From Bacteroidales bacterium (GTDB lineage Bacteria; Bacteroidota; Bacteroidia; Bacteroidales; P3), in the NCBI GenBank assembly GCA_017428115.1, contig JAFRRK010000004.1, positions 1 to 44,512 on the forward strand: 44,512 bases of DNA, given 5' to 3'. Positions 7,973-17,071 of the stretch are shown piece after piece. Made by a program: the position numbers and the translations under genes. A model generated the notes under the pieces. It did not search any database. It had not been told where the DNA came from and saw only the letters and a list, made by a program, of their open reading frames with translations. The stretch's first letter is position 1. Every line of letters begins with the position of its first letter.

Positions 7973-10504
7973 TTATCTGTCGCTTTCTGGCTCAGGGGTG
8001 CGACGGTTGCGGTAGTAGAGGAAGAGTGTGGCAGCGATGATGAGCAGAGTGATTAGCGAGCAGATGAGGGTGATGTTGTCCAGCTGATGCATGGTGGGGG
8101 CCTCGTTGCGGAACTCGATGAGGTGGTCGCCTTGAGGGATGACCATGGCACGTAGTATATAGTTGGCTCGTAGGTAGTCGGCGGGTTGTCCGTCGATGTA
8201 GGCCTTCCAGTCAGGGGAATAGTATATCTCGGAGAATATGGCCAGCTGGGGAGTGGAGCTATGGCTGCGATAGGTGAGAGTGTTGAGGTCGGCTGGTTGC
8301 TTGTGTTCCATCTGGATGGTTGCTGTGCTGTCTTTGAGTTGAGCATTGAGCATTGAGCATTGAGCGTTGTCGAACTCATTTTTGTTCACCACTGCCGTGG
8401 TGGCTGGGTTGAACTGGTTCAAAGCCAGTATCTCACCGTTGGCATCTTCCACCTGCTGTATGTTTTGTACAAACCAGCAGTTGCCCAAAGCGTCAGGGTT
8501 GCGTTGCACTTGACCGTCGCGCATCACTATGTAGCGGGTGTTGAGCATATTGAGTACGTTGGGATTGATGCGATAACCTATATAGAAGTCGATGAGGTCT
8601 TGGTAGCGGCGCAGTTTGGCGGCACTGTATCCGCCCACCTGGTTATGGAATGCAGATGGTTTGGAGTCGTTGAAAGTGTTGACGGCCAGATTGAGCACTC
8701 GGTAGTCTTGGTCGCCAGCTTGAGAGGCCATGGCATCGATATCCATGTCGTACTGTGCCGGTTGCATCTCCAGCATGCGGGCGTTGCGGACATAGTTGTC
8801 GCTGTTGAGATAGCGGCTGTTCACCCCCTGAAGGTCGACGACGATGAGGAGTGCCAGCACCGCAGTAGGCACCAGCAGGGCTGTTCGGCTTGGCGACGTC
8901 TTGTCTTTGTTATAACGGATGTAGCCCCAGATGGTGACGGCAGCCAGCACCACGAAGAGGATGCTGCGCCACGAGTCGGAGACAAACAGGGCCTTGCGGT
9001 CTTTGATGATTATACTCTGTATGGTGGGCCACTGGCTGCCGTATTGCGAGGCCATCTCGTTGTCGGCACTACCGCTATAGGCAAGACCGCCGCTGATAAG
9101 CAGCCCCACTAGTAGCACACCCAATGTTGCGCCTGCCGAGATGTATAGGGCTCGCAGAGCCTTTTTATGCTCAAGCCGTCCGGCAAAGAGTTCGTTCAGT
9201 CCCAGCACAGCCAGCAGCACAGCCAGCGCGTTGGCGAGCACGAGGCTCATGGAGGGGGTGCGGAACTTGTTGTATAGTGGCAGATGCTCAAACAGCCATC
9301 CGTTGAAGCCCATCAGGTTTTTGCCCCACGAAAGCACCACTGCCAGCAGGGCTGCCGCCAGGATCCACCACCGTTCGGGACCTTTCACGGTGAGCATGCC
9401 GAAGAGGAAGACGAAAATAACGATGGCCCCGAAGTATACCGGTCCGCTGGTGAAGGGCTGGTCGCCCCAGTAGAGGGGCATCTTCTCTTGGTGGAAATTG
9501 CTATAGGATGCACTGTTTTTGCTCACCGGCTCAATGCTGCCGCCCCCACGGGCTCCTGGCACCAGGAGGGTATAGGTCTCGCCGATGCCGTAGCTCCAGC
9601 TGAAGGCATAGTTGATGTCCAGGCCACGGTCGTTGCTGTTGTTGTTGCGCGGGAAATCTTCGCCATACAGTTCCTGTGGGGTGACGGTTATTTCGCTGCC
9701 ACCACGCATGGTATACTGCATATACTCCTCGTTCACCAGCAGATGACGGGTGTTGCATGCCAGTGCCAGCAGCACGCCCAGCAGCAGCACACCCACGCTG
9801 ATGAGCAGTTTGCCAAAATATTTCTCCTTCAGCGAGTGGCAGAGATAGGCTATCCCCATTGCCACTCCCGCTATGGCGGTGTAGAATGTTATTTGGATGT
9901 GGTTGAGGGCTATCTGAGTGCCCAGTGCCAGAGTGAACAAGATGCCGCCCCACACCAGTGCCGCCACTCCCTTGCTCCTGTCTTCTTTAAGCCTGCCTGC
10001 CCCTTTGAGGCATAGCAGCATGCCTGCCAGCACGGGAGCCATCATCGCCATTGCCCATGCCTTGGTGATGTGGCCTGCCTCGATGATGATGATGTTGTAG
10101 CTGCCAAGCCCGAAAGCCAGTCCGCCCAGCAGGGCTAGCCAGGGGTTCACCCCCAGTGCTACCAGTGCTATATAGAATCCAAGCAGATAGAGGAACATCA
10201 CGCCCATGTCGTTTTGCCGTCCAAAGATTTGAAGTGTCAGCACATTCTTGATGGGCGTGAAGATTGAGTGTTGTGGACTGTTGGTAATCTGATAGCCTGG
10301 CATGCCGCTAAACATGCTGGGGCACCAGGTGGAGTATTCTCCAGTGGCAGAGTGATAGTCCTTTTGCGCCTTAGCCATGCCCTCATATTTCTGTAGGTCC
10401 CCCTGGGGCAGTGCCTTGCCTTGGAGTATGGGCATAAAATAAATCGCTGAGATGGCCAGCAGCACCAATACTATGGCTGCGTGTGTGATGATACTCTTCT
10501 TCAT
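7973..10504 (-). CDS. YfhO family polytopic membrane protein
   Basis: This 843-residue protein is close to the family's usual length in Bacteroidetes. The first membrane segment starts at residue about 7, and about a dozen more follow to residue 560, with long extracytoplasmic loops. The C-terminal 250 residues are soluble (SEIYYSPDWKAYIDGQPADY) and end with one more membrane helix and a charged tail. YfhO proteins resemble lipid-linked-sugar glycosyltransferases with a GT-C-like fold, and in Firmicutes a homologue glycosylates lipoteichoic acid. That would suit a surface-polymer role here, but it is inference. A heptamer repeat array interrupts the C-terminal domain (8339-8366). Confidence 0.85.
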   Translation of the reverse strand: MKKSIITHAAIVLVLLAISAIYFMPILQGKALPQGDLQKYEGMAKAQKDYHSATGEYSTWCPSMFSGMPGYQITNSPQHSIFTPIKNVLTLQIFGRQNDMGVMFLYLLGFYIALVALGVNPWLALLGGLAFGLGSYNIIIIEAGHITKAWAMAMMAPVLAGMLLCLKGAGRLKEDRSKGVAALVWGGILFTLALGTQIALNHIQITFYTAIAGVAMGIAYLCHSLKEKYFGKLLISVGVLLLGVLLALACNTRHLLVNEEYMQYTMRGGSEITVTPQELYGEDFPRNNNSNDRGLDINYAFSWSYGIGETYTLLVPGARGGGSIEPVSKNSASYSNFHQEKMPLYWGDQPFTSGPVYFGAIVIFVFLFGMLTVKGPERWWILAAALLAVVLSWGKNLMGFNGWLFEHLPLYNKFRTPSMSLVLANALAVLLAVLGLNELFAGRLEHKKALRALYISAGATLGVLLVGLLISGGLAYSGSADNEMASQYGSQWPTIQSIIIKDRKALFVSDSWRSILFVVLAAVTIWGYIRYNKDKTSPSRTALLVPTAVLALLIVVDLQGVNSRYLNSDNYVRNARMLEMQPAQYDMDIDAMASQAGDQDYRVLNLAVNTFNDSKPSAFHNQVGGYSAAKLRRYQDLIDFYIGYRINPNVLNMLNTRYIVMRDGQVQRNPDALGNCWFVQNIQQVEDANGEILALNQFNPATTAVVNKNEFDNAQCSMLNAQLKDSTATIQMEHKQPADLNTLTYRSHSSTPQLAIFSEIYYSPDWKAYIDGQPADYLRANYILRAMVIPQGDHLIEFRNEAPTMHQLDNITLICSLITLLIIAATLFLYYRNRRTPEPESDR
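8339..8366 (-). repeat. Heptamer array TTGAGCA x4 inside the YfhO gene
   Basis: Four consecutive 7-bp units, the last with A changed to G, preceded by a partial copy. On the coding strand they encode the odd peptide NAQCSMLNAQ. A 7-bp unit is not a multiple of three, so any change in copy number would shift the frame. Confidence 0.85.
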
Positions 10505-10598
10505 TATTGTTTGTTGGTGAGTTATTGAATAAAGGTTTTTATTATTTGCTGAATTGCTAATAGGCTTTCCGTCTGTTGTTAAGGGTTACGAGCCGTCA

Positions 10599-13001
10599 TC
10601 ACCGTATGATGGTCACGGTGCCCACGATGGGGCGATTGGTGGCGTTCTGGGATAATTCTGTTGCTTGGTAGGTGATATGGTATACGTATGTGCCCTGCGG
10701 GCATGGTTGACCACGGTAGGTGCCGTCCCAATCGTCGGTTATGCCATCGAAGGTGCAGATGTGCTGTCCCTGACGGTGGTATATGCTCACGGTCATTTTG
10801 TTGACATTTTTCGACAGCACCCTGAAACGGCTGTTCTCGGCCTTGGAAGGGGTGATGACGTTAGGCACCCAGATAATAGGCGCTTGTGGAATAATGTTGA
10901 CCTCTAGCGAGAGCCTCAGGATGCTGTCGCAGCCATTGCGATCGATGAACACTAATAAAGTGTCGATGGCCTCGGTATACTCCCTGCCGTCTATCCATAG
11001 GTATTGCTCGGTGTCGGCTATCGACACGTAGTAGGTGGTGTCGTATGTAGGGTAGGCTCTTATGTTCAGATTCACTGTGCTATCGCAGCCGTTGGCGGCG
11101 CGATAGTGGAAGGTGTACATTCCCGGAGCTTCCAGTTCTTCGCCCTCCAGCAGCAGCGATGTGCCAGGGCAGGCGACGGTGTCTATAGTAGTGTCGGCTG
11201 TTGCTAAGAAGTCAAGGCTGATGGTGTAGATGCTGTCGCAGCCATACTCGGTGGTGTATGCCAAGGTATGGGTGCCTGGCTGCTGGATGATGGTGTCGCC
11301 CCAGCGTAGTGTGGGCGGGCAGACCGAGGTGTCGATTGTGAAGTGGTAGTTGGGCCGCAAAGACAGGCTCAGGCGAAACACGGTGTCGCACCCCCCTGTC
11401 AGGCTGCTTACAGTATCACGGTAATGGCCCGAGCTTCTGTAGGTGTGTCCATGCCATACAAACTGCGAGTCGCATACCGCAGTGTCGATGTCGTAGTAGG
11501 TCGGCGTTATCAATGTAAGGCGAAACACCACCAGCGAGCATGCCACAGGTATGAGCGTGTCGACCGAGTGGGTGAACACATAGGAACGGTATTGGTAACT
11601 ATCGCCGCAATGGGTGATTTCTATTGTGTCCGTTGTTATACTGTCCAACATGGCGGATTGGTATGAGGTATCGCTACCCCCTAGGCTGAAGACATAGCTG
11701 TCCCAATTTTCGCCCACGCCATTTGTGTGACCGATAAATCCGCTGCCTGTGGTGGTCAGCAGGTGCTGACCACTTTCTGTAATTGGAAATCGGATATGGC
11801 TGTAGGTAGTGCCAGGTATAGTATAGAATGAGGCACTGATGGGGGAACCGTTGTACCGTAGTAGCGAGGTCTCTGTAGTAGGAACGATTACGTTGGCATA
11901 ATATTGGTTTGTGCTCGGGTAACGGCTTTCGACATGGAAGGTGGGGAAGGCGACATAGCGTGTGGTCATGCCCAGCGGAGTAGGGGCAAATGATGATGCA
12001 TCGCCATAGTCACCCCCCTGTGAAGTACTATGCCGGCTGTCAATGTATTGGAATACAGATGCAGGTTGCGAAGTGTGCACGCGTGTGGCGGAAGTGATGC
12101 TGAACTCATGTGTTTGTGCAGCTTGTATGGTTGATGTAGGAGTGGTGGAGCCGTTGAGAAATATTTGGCAGTTGTTTGCAGCGGCTGTGACGCGTACATA
12201 ATCGATATCGTGATGTGCCGAGGGGGTGAGAATCCAGTCATTAGCCCAAGTGCTGGTAGGGAAGCACTGTTGGAAACAGTGGTCGCTTGATAGGCCATTT
12301 ATGGGTACGCGTCCGAGTGTGATACCCGAAAACACGGCTATGGGGTGGCAGCTGTCGGAATGGATGGTGGTGCCGCTAAGGTCGCCAGTGTTTTCGGTGC
12401 TTAGCACTTGGTATACCTGCCCTGCATTAAGGGCAACAGACACATGGTCCCCACTATGGATGGTGGTATTGGTGTTACCATTCATAGTGATGTCAACGGT
12501 AGTGCCGTCCTCGGTGGCGAGAATGCTGAAGTAGGAGAAACTGTTATAAGTGGAGTTGTTGACCGGATAGCTTTGGACTATGTAGTCAACCCCCAGTGCC
12601 TCGGTGGGGAAGATTGTAGATGCGTCGGAAGCATGTTCACTGCCCGAATGGTTGAAAAAGTAGAACTGTATGGTATCTGTCGAGGTGATATGTAGACCTG
12701 TGTTTAGTACGGTACATGACCCAGCCTGCCACACTTGGCTGTTGATGCTGGTTGGCAGCTGATATTTGGTCACTTGGTTGGCTGTTACGTTCATCGTGTA
12801 TGACCATCCTGTGTTGGGGTTGGCTATGGTGACGGTGCAATTGCGTTTTCCTCCCGCCGCAAACGTATAAAAGTCCACATCACTGTTCGACCAGTTTGGC
12901 TCAACTGCCAACCAAAAGTCGGTGCCTTCTGTAGTGACCATCTGCGCCATTATTGTCAGATGGCTAAGTGCCGCCGCGATGAAAAACAATAGTTGTTTCA
13001 T
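10599..13001 (-). CDS. Secreted IgGFc-binding/CHU_C protein (type IX secretion cargo)
   Basis: The protein is 800 residues long from ATG 13001. That start is preferred over an upstream in-frame start at 13031 because it places the signal peptide MKQLLFFIAAALSHLTIMA at the N-terminus. The first about 450 residues resemble the IgGFc-binding N-terminal domain (TEGTDFWLAVEPNW). Residues about 480-700 carry repeated CDS segments (VCDSQFVWHG, GCDTVFRLSL, GCDSIYTISL, GCDSTVNLNI). The last about 90 residues are the CHU_C / type B sorting domain: VPNVITPSKAENSRF, VSIYHRQGQ, WDGTYRGQPCPQGTYVYHI. The expected fate is export through Sec and then the type IX system to the cell surface. The gene begins 36 nt after the stop of the phosphodiesterase gene. 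Confidence 0.8.
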   Translation of the reverse strand: MKQLLFFIAAALSHLTIMAQMVTTEGTDFWLAVEPNWSNSDVDFYTFAAGGKRNCTVTIANPNTGWSYTMNVTANQVTKYQLPTSINSQVWQAGSCTVLNTGLHITSTDTIQFYFFNHSGSEHASDASTIFPTEALGVDYIVQSYPVNNSTYNSFSYFSILATEDGTTVDITMNGNTNTTIHSGDHVSVALNAGQVYQVLSTENTGDLSGTTIHSDSCHPIAVFSGITLGRVPINGLSSDHCFQQCFPTSTWANDWILTPSAHHDIDYVRVTAAANNCQIFLNGSTTPTSTIQAAQTHEFSITSATRVHTSQPASVFQYIDSRHSTSQGGDYGDASSFAPTPLGMTTRYVAFPTFHVESRYPSTNQYYANVIVPTTETSLLRYNGSPISASFYTIPGTTYSHIRFPITESGQHLLTTTGSGFIGHTNGVGENWDSYVFSLGGSDTSYQSAMLDSITTDTIEITHCGDSYQYRSYVFTHSVDTLIPVACSLVVFRLTLITPTYYDIDTAVCDSQFVWHGHTYRSSGHYRDTVSSLTGGCDTVFRLSLSLRPNYHFTIDTSVCPPTLRWGDTIIQQPGTHTLAYTTEYGCDSIYTISLDFLATADTTIDTVACPGTSLLLEGEELEAPGMYTFHYRAANGCDSTVNLNIRAYPTYDTTYYVSIADTEQYLWIDGREYTEAIDTLLVFIDRNGCDSILRLSLEVNIIPQAPIIWVPNVITPSKAENSRFRVLSKNVNKMTVSIYHRQGQHICTFDGITDDWDGTYRGQPCPQGTYVYHITYQATELSQNATNRPIVGTVTIIR

Positions 13002-13037
13002 AATGAATGGTTTATTTGCTCTAGTCCACATCTTTAT

Positions 13038-15029
13038 TTATTTTTTTATTTCGTATGATATTCTTGAGTGGTAGATACTTATCATCTTTTCTTTTAGGAA
13101 ATTGCGCACCATCGTCACTTCGCCATAGGTGAGGTCGCAGTTCTGCAATTGGTTCTGCCGTATCTTGTCGTCAATGATGTTGTCCACCAGACGGTCGATA
13201 GACTCTTTGTCATGGTTCTTAAGGCTTTTGCAGGCGGCCTCCACGCTGTCGACAATCATCACCACTGCCGTTTCGCGCGAGAAAGGTGTGGGGCCGTTGT
13301 AGCGGAAGTCGGCCACCGGCACCGTCTCGCCCGGGTGGGCGGCACACTCTTTGGCATAGAAATAGCCCGTCACCGTGGTGCCGTGGTGTGTGCGGATAAA
13401 ATCTTGCACACTGGCAGGCAGGTGGTAGCGTTTTGCCAGGGCTATGCCGTCGGCCACATGGCTGATAATCACGGCGGCGCTCTCTACATTGTCCAGCTCG
13501 TCGTGCGGGTTATAATCGCTGTTCTGGTTCTCGGTAAAGTAGAGGGGGGCGTTCAGCTTCCCGATGTCGTGATAGAGGGCTCCCACCTTGGCAAGCAGGG
13601 CGTTGCCGCCTATCTCGTTCATCAGGTCTTCGCTGATGTTGGCCACCTGCATGGCATGTTGGAAAGTGCCCGGGGCGTTGCGGCTCAACTCGCGCAGGGC
13701 GGGCGTGTTGGTGCTCGACAGCTCCATCAGCGTCAGGTTGGTGGTGAGGCCAAACAGACGTTCGAACAAGTATATCAGCGGGTATGCCAGCAGTGTCAGC
13801 AGCGCGTTGAGGAAGAATATCAGATAGCGTCCTCCGGTAACACCCTCCAGCGTGCTCTCCTGGCTCAGCACCCCGAAGGTGTACACCAGCGAGTAGGAGA
13901 CAAACACCACGCCTGCCACTACAAAAAACTTGCTCCTATCCTCGAAGTTGCGCACCGTTACAATGGCCATCATGCCGGCAATCAGCTGGTAGAAGATAAA
14001 CTCAAAGGGGTTGGGCACCATGTTGGCCAGTATTATCACCGTGGTCACATGCACATACAGGGCCACCCTCATGTCGAAAAACACCCTCATCATGATGGGT
14101 ACTATACACAACGGCACTATCAGCACCCAGTCGGCATTGACATACGACACCAGTGCCGTCATGGCCGACACGGTGATGATGAGCACCATGATAAACGTCA
14201 CCTTGTGGGTGTCCTCCAATATGGGATGGCGGGTGTTGCGCATAAACAGAAACAGGGCCACCAAGGCAAACAGGCACAGTGCCGCCTGCCCCACATAGCG
14301 TCCCAGCGGGTGGTAGTGCTGCTCATAGCGGCGGTCGTTCTCCTGCTCAAGCGAGCGCACTATCTGTGCCTTCTCGGGCGTCACCACCTCGCCTTTGGCA
14401 ATAATCAGCTCGCCCTGGCGCACCATGCCGTTAGAAGTCTCCAGCTGCGACAGCCGCGAGTCCAGCTCTAGCTGTGTGCGCACAGCGTCGAAGGCGATGC
14501 TGGGCACCAGCACCTCGTTGCGCAACACACTGTCGCCCACATCCAGCGGCGTCACATAGTCGCCCACGTTGTGTTGCGACCCCACGTTGCCTTCCAGCAC
14601 TATGATGTCGTGCTGCTTAAAGTTGGGCACATCGGCGGGCATCTCCAGATAGCCCACCCCGTATATGCTGTCCACCGTGCTGCGCATCCGCCTCAGTCGG
14701 CTCTCGCCATAGCTGCCCGACAGCGCGTTGAGGTGTTCCAAGGTGCGGTTGTAGGCCGTGTTGTCGTAGTGGTAGTACAGCAGCAGGTTGTTGCGAGCCT
14801 CAGCCACCTCCTGTTCCACCTCCGCCTGTGGGCGTATCACCGCAAAGTCGTGCGGCGCCACTAGGTCGTTGCCGCGCCATATGCCCCCCTCGGCATAGTC
14901 GTAGTGCAGCCCCATCCCCTCCGAGGGGAACAGGAGGGGAATCACCGCCGCCGTGGCCAGCATCAGCAGGGCCTTAGTGATAAAAGGCAGGTGCTTAACA
15001 GTGTTAGATATGATATTACTTCTAGGCAT
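13038..15029 (-). CDS. 7TM-HD family cyclic-di-AMP phosphodiesterase (PgpH-like)
   Basis: This 663-residue protein has the PgpH layout. A membrane anchor lies near residue 17-37, an extracytoplasmic 7TMR-HDED domain at about 40-260, seven membrane helices at about 265-430, and a cytoplasmic HD domain at about 445-640. The metal-binding set is visible: ALYHDIGKLNAP (HD), the downstream NPHDELDNVESAAVIISHV, and RTHHGTT. In Firmicutes PgpH cleaves cyclic-di-AMP, and the same role is expected here though not proven for this protein. The start ATG lies 23 nt after a TAAATTTG box on the minus strand. It heads a likely four-gene minus-strand run. Confidence 0.85.
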   Translation of the reverse strand: MPRSNIISNTVKHLPFITKALLMLATAAVIPLLFPSEGMGLHYDYAEGGIWRGNDLVAPHDFAVIRPQAEVEQEVAEARNNLLLYYHYDNTAYNRTLEHLNALSGSYGESRLRRMRSTVDSIYGVGYLEMPADVPNFKQHDIIVLEGNVGSQHNVGDYVTPLDVGDSVLRNEVLVPSIAFDAVRTQLELDSRLSQLETSNGMVRQGELIIAKGEVVTPEKAQIVRSLEQENDRRYEQHYHPLGRYVGQAALCLFALVALFLFMRNTRHPILEDTHKVTFIMVLIITVSAMTALVSYVNADWVLIVPLCIVPIMMRVFFDMRVALYVHVTTVIILANMVPNPFEFIFYQLIAGMMAIVTVRNFEDRSKFFVVAGVVFVSYSLVYTFGVLSQESTLEGVTGGRYLIFFLNALLTLLAYPLIYLFERLFGLTTNLTLMELSSTNTPALRELSRNAPGTFQHAMQVANISEDLMNEIGGNALLAKVGALYHDIGKLNAPLYFTENQNSDYNPHDELDNVESAAVIISHVADGIALAKRYHLPASVQDFIRTHHGTTVTGYFYAKECAAHPGETVPVADFRYNGPTPFSRETAVVMIVDSVEAACKSLKNHDKESIDRLVDNIIDDKIRQNQLQNCDLTYGEVTMVRNFLKEKMISIYHSRISYEIKK

Positions 15030-15051
15030 AGATATTATTCTTTTTAAAATG

Positions 15052-15059
15052 CAAATTTA
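15052..15059 (-). promoter_or_regulatory. -7 promoter box for the PgpH-like gene
   Basis: Read on the minus strand the sequence is TAAATTTG, a match to TAnnTTTG, 23 nt before the start codon. A TTTG -33 element at the right distance is not evident, so only the -7 box is claimed. Confidence 0.45.
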
Positions 15060-15414
15060 CAAAAAATATTTCACTCAGTGTGTCCGCATATTAAAAATAT
15101 TGTCTATTCTGTTCAGTACCAGTTGTAAAAATATGGCATCGCCATTGTGTCAGACCTGTCAGCCGAGGGCTTTTGCACTTGTGCCCGTGTCCCTTTGCCC
15201 CACTGCCACTGATTTCGCACTGTTGCTCTTTCGCTCAAGAGTCGGTGCGATAAGGCTGCGCCCTCGCTTCGTTTGTTATTCTATATTTATACTTCATATA
15301 TACTTCAGTTATACTATATAGTATAGTATAACTGAAGAATAACTAAGGTATATATATAGTATATATGTCGAGGTTGGGACGTACTCAGGGTTGAAGAATG
15401 GCGAGGGTTGGGGG
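15060..15414. other. Intergenic stretch, no gene seen
   Basis: No plausible coding frame is seen on either strand. The right third is very AT-rich with runs of TATA and contains a long perfect palindrome (15303-15337). The remainder is unremarkable. Confidence 0.6.
15303..15337 (-). terminator. Perfect 16-bp palindrome, possible terminator
   Basis: The arms 15303-15318 and 15322-15337 are exact complements with a 3-nt loop TAG. It lies 78 nt beyond the stop of the minus-strand gene 15415-16074, where a terminator would be expected. No run of T follows on that strand, so a role as binding site, cruciform or repeat is equally possible. Confidence 0.5.
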
Positions 15415-16074
15415 TCAGAGCTGCTGCTCGTCGGAGAGGATGTCTTGAAGTACGAAGAAGGCATCGGTGAGGAAGTCTTTCAGATGATGGTGGTAGTTGT
15501 CGATGGCGCGTAGTTCTGAGGCACTCATCTCGCCGTCGTCGAGTGGGAATAGGGTGGTCTGCTGGTTGGTGATGCGCAGCGAGCTGGAGGTGCCACGAAG
15601 GGAGCTGAATCCGAAGATGTCGATAGCGTGGATGTGGTTGGCCATATTGTTGCATTGCTCCCAGTGGCGGTGTTGGAGGAGGTCGGTGGCATCGGGTTCG
15701 GCTGTTTGGGCGAAGGCGGGTGAGCTGTGTCGGCTGTGGATGTTGCGGTAGAAGGTCTCTTGGAATTGCCACGAGTCGCGCCCGGAAATGAGCAGTATTT
15801 TGTCGTAGTTGGAAAATGCGGGGTAGGCGCCTGGCTGCTGGGGGCGCGCGATGAGGATGTAGGTGAGCCAAGTGGGTGTGTCGTAATAGAAAAAGCAGGG
15901 GTACGCCAGGTTGTTTATCATCAGGTCGTCGATGCGGGTCAGTTGCAGGAGGTAGGTTTCGTTGAGCTGTATGGCCAGTTGGAAGGCGTAGTCGGCGGTG
16001 CGCATCATGATGATGGCAGTGTCGTCGAACGAGAAGGCGGGTTCGTGGAGTGTGCGGCGTAGTGTCTTTTTCAT
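15415..16074 (-). CDS. IPExxxVDY-like Bacteroidetes protein
   Basis: This 219-residue protein follows the pattern of the small Bacteroidetes family named after its IPExxxVDY motif. It opens with FSFDDTAIIMMRT and a YAFQLAIQLNETYLLQLTRI segment. It continues with YYDTPTWLTYILIAR and then YPAFSNYDKILLISG, where the motif would fall. The motif itself is altered (AFSNYD instead of IPExxxVDY), and the protein has an extra C-terminal about 70 residues. The function of the family is unknown. It lies 82 nt downstream of the radical SAM gene on the same strand and may share its transcript. Confidence 0.6.
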   Translation of the reverse strand: MKKTLRRTLHEPAFSFDDTAIIMMRTADYAFQLAIQLNETYLLQLTRIDDLMINNLAYPCFFYYDTPTWLTYILIARPQQPGAYPAFSNYDKILLISGRDSWQFQETFYRNIHSRHSSPAFAQTAEPDATDLLQHRHWEQCNNMANHIHAIDIFGFSSLRGTSSSLRITNQQTTLFPLDDGEMSASELRAIDNYHHHLKDFLTDAFFVLQDILSDEQQL

Positions 16075-16156
16075 TGCTTTGGTGGATGGTTTGGGGTATG
16101 ATGGTTAGGATGAGGGGATTGGACGGTAGGTCGGGTAGCTTTTATTATAGAGATTG

Positions 16157-17071
16157 TTAGAAGGCCTGTTGGCGGGTGAAGTCGGGGCGGTAGCATTTTT
16201 GGGCGTCGAGTTCCTGCACCCAGCCGCGGCAGAGGCCGAGGGCATTGAGGTGGTCGGTCACTTGGCGGTATTCCTCTTGGGAGATGGTGCGGCCCAGTTG
16301 GTCGGGCAGGTCGGGTAGGGGAGGGTAGTATTGCGCCATGAGCGAGATGTGGAGGTTGAGCGAGAGGTCGGCGAGGGTGTCGAGGACGCGGAGGCTGTTT
16401 TCCACCTGTCCGGGCAGGACAAGGTGGCGCACTATGATGCCGCGGTAGGCCATGCCGCGCTCGTCGGTGGGGAGGGCGGAGCCTTTTTGGTTGTACATCT
16501 CGCGCAGGGCGGCAAGGGCCACCTGAGGGTAGTCGGCGGCGTGGCTGTAGTGTTGGGCGAGGTTTGGGTCGGAGTATTTGTAGTCGGGCAGGTAGATGTC
16601 GATGTAGGGGGCGAGCATGCGGAGGGTCGCGACGCTGTCGTAGCCGCCTGTATTATAGACGGTGGTGGGGTATAGTCCGCGTTCGTGCAGCCTTTCGACG
16701 ATGGCTGGTAGGCTGTCGGCGTAGTGCGTGGGGGTGACGAAGCCGACCATGTTCTCGGTCTCGGGGAGCAGGCGGGCTATCTCGTCGACGATGGCGTCGA
16801 TGCCTACGAAGCGGGGTGGGGGAGTAGTCGGAATATTCTGAATATTCTGAATATTCTGATAATGCGAAATCTGGTAGTTCTGGCAGTAGATGCACTGTAG
16901 GTTGCAGTGGGCGAAGAAGACGTTGCAGATGCCACGGGTGCCGCACAGCGGGGGCTCTTCGCCGCGGTGTATGCATACGGTGGCTGCTTCGGGCTCGCTT
17001 CGGGCATGGCAAAAGCCAAGTGTTTCAACGCGGTCGGCGGTGCAGTGGCGTGGACAGAGGTTGCATTTCAT
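16157..17071 (-). CDS. Radical SAM protein, pyruvate formate-lyase-activase-like
   Basis: The protein has 304 residues. The [4Fe-4S]-binding CxxxCxxC is present as CNLQCIYCQNY (about residues 55-65). Before it lies a Cys-rich start, MKCNLCPRHCTADR, typical of the PflX/AmmeMemoRadiSam-related group rather than of PflA itself. The motif region is followed by an unusual NIQNIQNI insertion encoded by a 9-bp tandem repeat. Later parts (YNTGGYDSVATL, DIYLPDYKYSD, RHLVLPG) fit the TIM-barrel core. It probably activates a glycyl radical enzyme or modifies another substrate, but none is encoded nearby. The gene borders the prophage. Confidence 0.8.
   Translation of the reverse strand: MKCNLCPRHCTADRVETLGFCHARSEPEAATVCIHRGEEPPLCGTRGICNVFFAHCNLQCIYCQNYQISHYQNIQNIQNIPTTPPPRFVGIDAIVDEIARLLPETENMVGFVTPTHYADSLPAIVERLHERGLYPTTVYNTGGYDSVATLRMLAPYIDIYLPDYKYSDPNLAQHYSHAADYPQVALAALREMYNQKGSALPTDERGMAYRGIIVRHLVLPGQVENSLRVLDTLADLSLNLHISLMAQYYPPLPDLPDQLGRTISQEEYRQVTDHLNALGLCRGWVQELDAQKCYRPDFTRQQAF
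16832..16858 (-). repeat. 9-bp tandem repeat AATATTCTG x3 in the radical SAM gene
   Basis: Three perfect units run from 16832 to 16858. The 9-bp period keeps the frame and encodes NIQ repeats just after the iron-sulfur motif, so copy-number change would only lengthen or shorten this loop. Confidence 0.85.

Noticed and set aside
8339-8366. CRISPR or IS-like origin of the heptamer array
   Set aside because: Units are only 7 bp with no spacers and no flanking transposase.
14953-15321. 122-codon plus-strand frame across the PgpH start and intergenic DNA
   Set aside because: Overlaps the promoter and 5' end of a well-supported gene on the other strand and has no coherent protein pattern.
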